A DNA stretch of 5,684 nt from Candidatus Competibacteraceae bacterium. Its GTDB lineage: Bacteria > Pseudomonadota > Gammaproteobacteria > Competibacterales > Competibacteraceae. Location: assembly GCA_012032855.1 (NCBI GenBank), contig JAAUQA010000243.1, forward strand, positions 1 to 5,684, given 5' to 3'. Below, piece after piece: positions 1-5,597 of this stretch; within the stretch, counting starts at the first letter, position 1, and every line of letters begins with the position of its first letter. The notes beneath the pieces are model-generated. The model was given only the letters and a program-made list of their open reading frames with translations. It ran no database searches and had not been told where the DNA came from. The position numbers were made by a program, and so were the translations under genes.

Positions 1-765
1 GCCCATAGGCCGCTGTGCGCGCCTTCGGCAATCAACGCATATACCGCCTTTTCAATGGCTTGCTTGATCGCTTCCTGGCCGGGTTCGTTGGAGGTGTAGC
101 CCGCTTCAACTTCCAGCAACTCCTTGAAGCTGACAAATTTGAATACGCTGGCGCTAACCCCGAACGAGGCGATGGTCTTACGCGTCATCACCGATTTCAG
201 AATTTCCCCGGACTGGGTACTGGTCGCCCGCAAATACACGGTGACCGTGTCCTGTCGGTATTCCGTACCGGCGCCGATCCCGAGATAGCGCGCTCCTACG
301 CCGCCGGTTTTAGTGTTGGAGTCAAAGGAGATGATGCCGCCCTCCAGGATCAGGCCGGCGAATAGCATCGGCGGCAACCCCTGCTCAGCCTCGCCATAGC
401 GTTTACGCATCTCCTTGATGATCTGGCGTTCCTTCAATAGATTATTCAGGCGGGAACGTTCCACTACGGTGAACCAGCGGCCGCGCCCGGCATCTTGTAA
501 GGCTTTGATCAGTATTGAAGTCGCGCCCTGGGTCACGGCTCTGGAGTAGCTGGTAATGTTCTCGCTCGGCTTGTACTGGCCGGTTTGATCGGTGTAGTCG
601 TACACGGCCACCACCACTTTGCGCTCTGGTGGCGGGAGTTCCCGTAATTCGTTGTGAACAGGGGTGATCTCGAAGGTACTCGGGGGGTTCGACTCAATCT
701 GTTGGGTCGTCGCGCAACCCGCCGAGACTCAGGGCAAGTAGCACCCCTGTGGCTAGTTTGTTCAT
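1..765 (-). CDS. csgG: CsgG, curli outer-membrane secretion channel; partial at left edge and frameshifted in the signal peptide
   Basis: CsgG is the lipoprotein that forms the nonameric outer-membrane pore for export of curli subunits. Translation begins at ATG 765 with a GGAG ribosome site at 777-774 and gives a signal peptide (MNKLATGVLLALSLGG). That frame stops at 696-694. Skipping one base near 717 restores Cys17 as lipobox cysteine (LGG-C) and a frame open to the window edge, about 254 residues in all; the E. coli protein has 277, so the C-terminus lies outside. Diagnostic blocks in the restored frame are VAVYDYTDQTGQYKP (52-66), AVTQGATSILIKAL (76-89), ERQIIKEMRKRYG (112-124), GGVGARYLGIGAGTEY (154-169) and EAGYTSNEP (220-228). 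It starts 36 bases after the csgF stop on the same strand, so the two are probably co-transcribed. Family assignment is very secure; whether the frameshift is real or a sequencing error is open. Confidence 0.95.
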
Positions 766-801
766 GGTGTCGGCTCCGGTCTTGTTCTGCTGTTATTGGT
801 G

Positions 802-1227
802 TTAATCGAGCTGCAAGGTCGGTATTTCGATGAAGGTGCTGGACCCGCTCGAGGTATCCACAATTTCGACCGATATACCTTCCAGGCCGCGCTCAAACGT
901 GATGGTCTGATCATCGAAGGTGATGGTGCCGCTGTCCTGGGCGTTTTCGCCGAAAATCGCTTCCGCTACTTGATTGGCCAAACCGTTCAGCAAGCGGCTT
1001 TCCAGTGCGCGGATGAACTGGTCGCTCGGGTCGTCTTCCTGACGGCGGCTATCCGGGTCTTTGAAGTCGTTTTGGGCCTGGGCATTATTGAGTAGGTACT
1101 GCCCATTCAGGGCTCGTCCACCGAAGGCCGGATTGATCGGTTGATAGACCAGATCAGCGCTCCGGACAACGCCTGCCGTGCTGGCAAGACACAAAGTCAT
1201 AGCCGTTAGCAAAGTCTTTTTCCTCAT
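802..1227 (-). CDS. csgF: CsgF, curli assembly factor
   Basis: CsgF is a secreted accessory protein that binds the CsgG pore and helps couple subunit export to nucleation at the cell surface. The 141-residue protein has a signal peptide (MRKKTLLTAM through about residue 23, cleavage near VRS-A) followed by the family signature: NPAFGG at 32-37, NGQYLLNNAQAQN at 41-53 and KDP at 56-58. In E. coli CsgF the equivalent N-terminal segment inserts into the CsgG channel. The remainder has an amphipathic helical stretch (FIRALESRLLNGLANQVAE, 71-89) and a beta-rich tail, and the length is close to the E. coli protein. An in-frame TTG at 1242 gives five more residues, but ATG 1227 is preferred because GAGG at 1240-1237 lies 9 bases upstream of it. 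The gene is intact, unlike its two neighbours, and sits between the RTX-like gene and csgG. Confidence 0.95.
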   Translation of the reverse strand: MRKKTLLTAMTLCLASTAGVVRSADLVYQPINPAFGGRALNGQYLLNNAQAQNDFKDPDSRRQEDDPSDQFIRALESRLLNGLANQVAEAIFGENAQDSGTITFDDQTITFERGLEGISVEIVDTSSGSSTFIEIPTLQLD

Positions 1228-1250
1228 CAGGATCTGCCTCAAAGTTGGCA

Positions 1251-1276
1251 GGTATTCCGGACTAACCCGGAATACC
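1251..1276 (-). promoter_or_regulatory. Perfect 10-bp stem-loop between the RTX-like gene and csgF
   Basis: GGTATTCCGG (1251-1260) and CCGGAATACC (1267-1276) are exact reverse complements separated by a 6-base loop. In the minus-strand transcript the hairpin ends 10 bases before the csgF ribosome site (1240-1237). No U-tract follows in either direction, so it is not a standard intrinsic terminator. Plausible roles are 3'-end protection or processing of the upstream message, or control of csgF translation; the sequence does not decide between them. Confidence 0.6.
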
Positions 1277-1292
1277 CAGGAGTGGGCTTAGC

Positions 1293-2310
1293 TTATAAAT
1301 CGTCGCCGGTGACGCCGATTTCACCATTACCGGCCGCGATCTCATCGGCGGACACCACCAGCATCTGGTTAATGCGCTCTTCCAGACGACGGTCTAAAAA
1401 CGCATTCGGCAGATCAATAAAGTCAGTGATGGGAAGGACAATCCGCTGCGGTGGGCTGACTTTGAGGTCGAACACTTCGATATCGCCAGCGATTTGGCCA
1501 CCACAGACCACGTTCTCGACATCCGTAACTTGTATGGTGACGGCTAGATTGCCGCTGCGTAGCCGGAAACGAATCAAGTGATCGATATCCAGTGCATCGA
1601 ATGCTTTACCGGTATCGTCGACGTTGGGGATATCGCTGTTACGGTCCAGCACTTCACAGAAACCCGGCAAAGCCGATACGTCGGTCAGGGGCACAAAATC
1701 GCCATCACGCATCAACACTTCGCCGGCTAGTTCGTCACGGCGAACCCGGAAGTTGGGTAAGCTCGCCCCGGTATTCGGATCGATGGCGTCCTCGGGATCA
1801 AATAACACCCGGTCTTCGTCGTCATCCTGTGCGATCAGTGCAAACACCACCGCAGTCATCGCCCCGGCCACCCTCAAAACGGTCAGACCCACGCCCGGGC
1901 TGCCAAACGAACACATCGTCACCGGAGCTGCCAAACGCACGGTCGCGATTAAACGGATTAAAATGTTCGGGACCACCCATAATCACATCATTACCGCGCT
2001 CCCCGAGCAGAATGTCGGTGCCTAAGCCGCCGTACATGAAATCATTGTCGCTGCGTTCGCCGCGGGCGACTTCGCCGAATTGCATGGTCTGGTCGGGAAT
2101 GATGCCGTCAGGATCAATATCGAAGGCGGGATCGGGTTGAATCGCCGGATTCCCAGCCTCGTTGTTATCGTGAGGATCGAATACCGCATCGATTTCTAGA
2201 CTGCTGCTTACCGTACCAACCGGACCGACTAAGCCAGCGCCTAGCGCGGAAAACGAAAAGCACAGACCGGAAACAGCTAAAACCAGAGAACTACGTTTAA
2301 AATTTTTCAT
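1293..2310 (-). CDS. Exported acidic protein with RTX-like calcium-binding repeats, first gene of the curli cluster; one frameshift
   Basis: Function unknown; not recognised as a standard csg gene. ATG 2310 is preferred over GTG 2322 because GGAG (2320-2317) lies 6 bases upstream of it. Residues 1-25 are a signal peptide (MKNFKRSSLVLAVSG, cleavage near ALG-A). Residues 36-90 are rich in Asp and Pro. Residues 94-154 carry glycine/aspartate nonapeptides typical of RTX parallel beta-rolls that bind calcium: GGLGTDILL, GERGNDVIM, GSSGDDVFV and GGRGDDAVV. The frame stops about a dozen codons past residue 152, but omitting one base near 1854 joins it to an open frame ending at 1293, giving 338 residues. 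The C-terminal half (about 155-338) is acidic, contains two cysteines (217, 269) and matches nothing I recognise. Same strand as csgF and 65 bases upstream, so probably one operon. The signal peptide suggests Sec export rather than the type I route used by classical RTX toxins. Confidence 0.8.
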
Positions 2311-2400
2311 CACAATCTCCACTAAAGTGTTTTGCTTTTGCCAAAAAGAAGCTCCCAGTGAATTTCAACTGCTGATGCCTAGTTGCGGGGCGCTTAAAGT

Positions 2401-2432
2401 GAATCCGTTATGGCTGCATAAATTACGGATTC
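2401..2432. promoter_or_regulatory. Inverted repeat upstream of the curli cluster, possible operator
   Basis: GAATCCGT (2401-2408) and ACGGATTC (2425-2432) are perfect 8-bp inverted arms with centres 24 bases apart, in an AT-richer spacer. The arms begin 91 bases upstream of the RTX-like start codon and end 12 bases from the phased direct-repeat array. Spacing fits two half-sites about two helical turns apart for a dimeric regulator, but a transcript hairpin is also possible. No regulator can be named. Confidence 0.45.
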
Positions 2433-2444
2433 GGACTTAGGGAG

Positions 2445-2510
2445 TCATAACGAAGCAGTAATTTATTAGTAAGAGAGTGGTAAGGAAGTGGTAATGGAAT
2501 GGTAAGAGCA
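2445..2510. repeat. Six direct repeats at exact 11-bp spacing, probable regulator-binding array
   Basis: A six-base core recurs at 2445 (TCATAA), 2456 (CAGTAA), 2467 (TAGTAA), 2478 (TGGTAA), 2489 (TGGTAA) and 2500 (TGGTAA), each start 11 bases after the previous. On the minus strand, the direction of curli transcription, the core reads TTACCA, degenerating to TTACTA, TTACTG and TTATGA toward the gene. The five-base spacers vary (for example GGAAG, TGGAA, TTTAT), so the core is conserved more than the spacers. Tandem direct repeats with 11-bp pitch are characteristic of OmpR/PhoB-family response regulators, and OmpR is known to control curli in enterics. The link to that family here is inference from spacing only. 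A decayed short tandem duplication is the alternative. Confidence 0.65.
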
Positions 2511-2673
2511 GGAGGAAATGCCGGTATTACCGAGCCCGCAAGGCTAGCGGAGGTTATCCGAGTGGGTACTGGCGAGGGATACTGCTGTCACATTGATAGG
2601 AACATTGAGGTCTGGCCTGTTGTCCATGACGTGCACCTCTTACTATCAACAGCTAATCAACAACGAAACACCT

Positions 2674-3132
2674 ATGACAACTCTCTTGATGCTTGCAATT
2701 GCCGCTGTTTCTGTCGGTCTATGGATCGGCGCTATCGTCTTTCACTCGTTTATCGTTGCACCGTTGGTCTTCAAAAACCTGGAGACGGAGCAAGCACGAA
2801 ATTTTCTGCGCGCACTCTTCCCGCGTTTTTTCAAATTTGGGCTCGGCTGCGGCATTGTGCTTGTACTGGCGCTGATCTTGGCCGGAACCGGACTCGGCTG
2901 GTCGGCTTTGTTATTGGGGTTGCTGGGTACCGCAGTCGTTATGACCGGCCTAGAGGCTTACTCGTTATGGCTGGTACCAAGCATCAACGCGGCTCGCGAT
3001 GCCGGTGATGCCGGAGCTAAACAGTTCAAGTTTTTACATCGCTTGAGCGTCCTGCTCACGCTGGCAATCCTGCTCATGGGCTTAGGGGTATTAGGGATAC
3101 TGGGCGCCTATGGCGGCGCCGGTCATGTTTAA
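2674..3132 (+). CDS. DUF4149 family four-helix inner-membrane protein
   Basis: A 152-residue membrane protein of unknown biochemical role, resembling the DUF4149 (TMEM205-like) family. Four hydrophobic segments are visible at about residues 4-30, 55-75, 78-101 and 124-147. Family-like features are GAIVFHSFIVAPLVF (19-33), the loop FLRALFPRFFKFG (44-56), the motif VPSINAARDA after helix 3 (101-110) and LHRLSVLL at the start of helix 4 (121-128). ATG 2674 is chosen because helix 1 begins there as in relatives; in-frame alternatives at TTG 2593 and ATG 2626 would add a non-conserved, non-hydrophobic extension. No good ribosome site precedes any of the three, so the start is moderately certain. 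It is divergent from the curli cluster and convergent with the hydrolase gene, 75 bases away, so it is probably a single-gene transcript. Confidence 0.85.
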   Translation: MTTLLMLAIAAVSVGLWIGAIVFHSFIVAPLVFKNLETEQARNFLRALFPRFFKFGLGCGIVLVLALILAGTGLGWSALLLGLLGTAVVMTGLEAYSLWLVPSINAARDAGDAGAKQFKFLHRLSVLLTLAILLMGLGVLGILGAYGGAGHV

Positions 3133-3207
3133 GGCGATTATGTCCTTTGCCGATAGAACATTCTCACACTGCAACTCAACAACAAATGACTTGAGCCGAC
3201 AGTGATA

Positions 3208-4152
3208 TCATCGGTACAAATCAAGCAGCAAACGAACTGCGGAACTGATAACCTCCGGTTCCGTGCCTGGAATATCATGACCGCTACGCTGGGCGATAAT
3301 AAAACGGTTATAACGATGACGCGCAGCAAAATCGCGTTGCCAAGCCAGCCAAGCTTGTTCCATCTGGTCACCCATTGGTGTTGAGGGGAACACACGATAG
3401 CCGTGCATGATGACGACCAACGGCACTTCGGATCTTATTCCCAAGGCCCGCAACTCGCGGCTGCTTTCTTGAAAAGCCGCGACTTCATTAAGCGCGGTGC
3501 GTAATACATTCGGCTTCATGCCAATGAGGGGAGCCAAAGGCGCCAAATCCACCTGATTAAGCTCGGCCAGCAAGCCCGGCTGCCAAAGCTGCTGCAAAAC
3601 ACCGTGGGGATCAATCAGGCGCATGAAGTAACTTTCCAGGAAGTCCTGGACGAGGGCTTCGTGGGGTGCATCTACTAATATCAGACCGGCGGTTTCATGA
3701 GGATAAAGGCCAGCGAACATACGCATGTTATGGCCACCCAGCGAATGGCCGACCAATAGGAAAGGAGGTGGTATCTGTGCCCGTTCCAACAAGGTTCGCA
3801 ACTCGGCTGCCATGCGGCTGCTGGTGCGGGGGAGTGGTCCGGGGTCGCTTAGCCCATAGCCGGCACGATCATAAGCGCATACCCGCGCAGTGCCGGATAG
3901 ATCACGGATTATGCGTCCCCATCCACGGGAAGAATGGGCCAAGCCGGCGTCCAGAACCACGACTGGATTCCCTTGGCCCCAGCAGTCCATGTGTAAAGCA
4001 AAACCACCGACATCAAAGCGACCGCTGAGCGGCGGGGGATTTGCCCAGGACGGCGACAGGGTCATCATCGCATAGACCAAGGCCATCATTCGTAACAGCG
4101 AAAAGGAGTCAAACATCCGCCAGCCATTGAAAACAAAGTCTGTTGCTATCAT
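3208..4152 (-). CDS. Exported alpha/beta-fold hydrolase
   Basis: A 314-residue alpha/beta hydrolase, probably an esterase or lipase-like enzyme; the substrate cannot be inferred. The nucleophile elbow is GHSLGG with Ser137, and the catalytic His is probably His292 in the block RSGHDIPG. Typical strand/turn blocks are VVVLDAGLAHSS (64-75), YDRAGYGLSDPGP (94-106) and LILVDAPHE (157-165). The oxyanion-loop HG found in many hydrolases is replaced by DAG, as in a common bacterial subgroup. The catalytic acid is not obvious. A hydrophobic N-terminal segment (about 17-33) ending in SWA-N suggests a signal peptide. ATG 4152 is chosen because the strong site GGAGG (4164-4160) lies 7 bases upstream; ATG 4158 is too close to it, and the extension to 4224 is arginine-rich and unlike the family. 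It lies 133 bases downstream of ldhA on the same strand and could be read through from it. Confidence 0.88.
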   Translation of the reverse strand: MIATDFVFNGWRMFDSFSLLRMMALVYAMMTLSPSWANPPPLSGRFDVGGFALHMDCWGQGNPVVVLDAGLAHSSRGWGRIIRDLSGTARVCAYDRAGYGLSDPGPLPRTSSRMAAELRTLLERAQIPPPFLLVGHSLGGHNMRMFAGLYPHETAGLILVDAPHEALVQDFLESYFMRLIDPHGVLQQLWQPGLLAELNQVDLAPLAPLIGMKPNVLRTALNEVAAFQESSRELRALGIRSEVPLVVIMHGYRVFPSTPMGDQMEQAWLAWQRDFAARHRYNRFIIAQRSGHDIPGTEPEVISSAVRLLLDLYR

Positions 4153-4207
4153 CGGCATTCCTCCCGGTCTTCGTCTTGACCAGCATACCTGATACTCAGA
4201 TGGATGC

Positions 4208-4235
4208 CTTAAACTGGTCCGCACGGGTATCGCAA
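4208..4235 (-). promoter_or_regulatory. Weak sigma-70-like promoter candidate for the hydrolase gene
   Basis: On the minus strand TTGCGA (4235-4230) and TTTAAG (4213-4208) are separated by 16 bases, each matching four of six consensus positions. The implied start lies about 45-50 bases upstream of ATG 4152. Such matches occur easily by chance, and co-transcription with ldhA is an alternative. Confidence 0.25.
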
Positions 4236-4285
4236 CTCATCCGTCTTACCTATTCTAAATCGCTAAGCACTCGCGCCTGGTCAGG

Positions 4286-5289
4286 TTATTTCTTCATTTC
4301 CATCGTGACTTCGTTCCCACAAGTCTCGCCCCGTTCGAATGCCGTGATATTGCCCATTGTGGTGTCAGCGATATTCTGCAACGCATTGCGGGTTAGGAAC
4401 GCCTGATGCCCGGTTATCAAGACATTGGGGAACGTGACCAAGCGGACAAACACGTCGTCATCAATGACTCGGTCGGACAAATCTTCGAAGAATAAATCGC
4501 CCTCTTCTTCGTAAACATCCAACCCCAGATAGCCAATATGTCCTGATTTCAAGCCCTGTATAACCGCTTGAGAGTCGATTAACGCGCCGCGGCTGGTGTT
4601 GATAATCGTCACGCCTTTCTTCATTTGCCGTAATGTATCCGCATTGATCAAATGATGCGTTTCCGGGGTCAGCGGGCAATGCAAGGTGATGATGTCGGAC
4701 TCGGCGAACAGGCTTGCCAAATCCGTGTACTCCACACCGATGGCGGTACATTCCGGATTGACGAATTGATCATGGACCAACAACCGACAGCCAAATCCAT
4801 TGAGAATTTTAGCCACCTCCGCACCAATTTTCCCGGTGCCGATAATCCCAGCGGTTCTTCCGTGGATATCAAAGCCCAGCAATCCATCCAAAGCAAAATT
4901 TCCTTCCCGTACCCTGGCATAGGCACGGTGGATTTTCTATTCAGCGTCAGCAACAACCCGACCGTATGCTCGGCCACGGCATGTGGGGAGTACGCCGGAA
5001 CCCGCACGATACTCAATTCATGGGCTTCGGCAGCGGCTAAATCAACATTATTAAAACCGGCGCAACGCAGTGCAATCAAGCGCACACCGAATTGTGCCAG
5101 TTTGGCAATAACATAGGCGTCCAGCTCATCGTTGACAAACACACAAACGCCTTCGAAGTCTCTGGCCAAAGAAACGGTTTCAGGCGCTAAGCCGGGCTTG
5201 AGAAACTTCAGTACATGGCCGTGGTCTTGATTTGCCGCTTCCAGGAACTGGCGATCATAGGGTTTGGTACTGAACACTGCGATTTTCAT
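4286..5289 (-). CDS. ldhA: D-lactate dehydrogenase (NAD-dependent, fermentative); one frameshift
   Basis: This enzyme reduces pyruvate to D-lactate with NADH in the cytoplasm, regenerating NAD during fermentation. The N-terminal part (ATG 5289, [12 protein letters not shown], then VNDELDAYV and [15 protein letters not shown]) and C-terminal part lie in different frames. The shift is in the TTTT run at 4933-4936: one more T on the plus strand would give [16 protein letters not shown] and a 334-residue protein, close to the 329 of E. coli LdhA. In that joined protein the NAD-binding motif is GTGKIG (151-156) followed by Asp174, and the catalytic triad is Arg234 (NTSRGALID), Glu263 (DVYEEEGD) and His295 (GHQAFL). 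The 11-base segment 5287-5297, including the start codon, is one arm of an inverted repeat. The gene is divergent from the MarR fragment and upstream of the hydrolase. Identity is certain; activity depends on whether the homopolymer deletion is real. Confidence 0.95.
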
Positions 5290-5368
5290 GTTGCACTCTC
5301 AAAGTATATGAACTTGCGTTTACGTTATCTCGGTTCTATGACAACCGGATTAGGAACAGTGCAACATG
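5287..5368. repeat. Perfect 11-bp inverted repeat spanning the ldhA-marR intergenic region
   Basis: CATGTTGCACT (5287-5297) and AGTGCAACATG (5358-5368) are exact reverse complements 60 bases apart. The left arm contains the ldhA start codon; the right arm ends 7 bases before the -35 element of the divergent marR-like promoter. Two copies of one site in opposite orientation between divergent genes suit binding by a dimeric regulator or DNA looping, but function is inferred. Confidence 0.6.
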
Positions 5369-5374
5369 TTTTGC

Positions 5375-5403
5375 TTTACATCGACTATAAACGGGTATAT
5401 ACA
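5375..5403 (+). promoter_or_regulatory. Sigma-70-type promoter of the MarR-like gene
   Basis: TTTACA (5375-5380) and TATACA (5398-5403) are separated by 17 bases and each match five of six consensus positions, or nearly so. The predicted start point (about 5410) falls at or next to ATG 5411, implying a leaderless message. An inverted pair ATAAAC (5387-5392) and GTTTAT (5407-5412) and the palindrome ACACGTGT (5401-5408) overlap the promoter, which would suit autorepression of the kind common in MarR regulators. Confidence 0.55.
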
Positions 5404-5410
5404 CGTGTTT

Positions 5411-5593
5411 ATGCCAACTTCTCCCTGTTTATGCACTACCCTGCGCCAGGCGGCACAAGCGTCGACAGCCCTGTACGATGAGGCGTTAGCGCCATCGGGC
5501 CTCAAGATCACTATGTACCGCCTACTGCGCAATATCGACGACATGGGTAGTCCGAGTATCAGCGGACTAGCCAGACAGGGCGACCGCATATAA
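5411..5593 (+). pseudogene. MarR-family transcriptional regulator, truncated after the N-terminal third
   Basis: Sixty codons resemble the start of a MarR-type winged-helix repressor: CLCTTLRQAA (6-15), LYDEALAPSGLKITMYRLL (21-39), then GSPSISGLA (46-54), the beginning of the DNA-binding domain. The match ends abruptly at about residue 54; six unrelated residues and a TAA follow. A complete MarR protein is about 140-150 residues, and neither other plus-strand frame downstream continues the family, so this is a deletion or insertion breakpoint rather than a single-base shift. The remaining piece lacks the recognition helix and wing and could not bind DNA as MarR proteins do. ATG 5411 fits the usual family start; ATG 5366 would lie upstream of the promoter. 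An intact copy would have been well placed to control the divergent ldhA. Confidence 0.7.
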
Positions 5594-5597
5594 ATAT

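Larger units (their letters stand above)
2311..2673. other. Divergent intergenic region between the curli cluster and the DUF4149 gene
   Basis: This 363-base gap separates two divergent start codons and must carry the promoters for both directions. It contains the GGAG site for the RTX-like gene (2320-2317), an inverted repeat (2401-2432) and an 11-bp-periodic array (2445-2510). I see no convincing sigma-70 pair for either gene and no sigma-54 GG/GC pair at the required spacing. Frames open across part of 2499-2673 have no protein-like composition or ribosome site. The stretch 2511-2673 shows nothing else I can name. Confidence 0.7.

Noticed and set aside
15..365. Plus-strand frames across csgG and the RTX gene (also 796-1095, 1592-2140)
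   Set aside because: They are antisense to strongly conserved family motifs and lack any recognisable protein features.
2335..2350. TTGGCAAAAGC on the minus strand as a sigma-54 promoter
   Set aside because: The GG and GC doublets are about 5 bases apart, not the 10 required.
2499..3008. Plus-strand open frame overlapping the DUF4149 gene
   Set aside because: It has no ribosome site or family resemblance, and its composition is that of an out-of-frame shadow of the membrane protein gene.
3102..3132. GGCGCC-TATGGC-GGCGCC hairpin at the end of the DUF4149 gene as a terminator
   Set aside because: The stem lies inside the coding sequence, is only 6 bp and is not followed by a proper T-run; alanine/glycine codons explain it.
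3133..3207. Convergent intergenic gap searched for a bidirectional terminator
   Set aside because: Only a 5-bp CTCAA/TTGAG pairing is visible, with no adjoining T-tract.
4177..4282. Repeated GACCAG/CTGGTC hexamers (4177, 4214, 4277) between ldhA and the hydrolase
   Set aside because: Six-base matches are expected by chance in a region of this size and the spacing is irregular.
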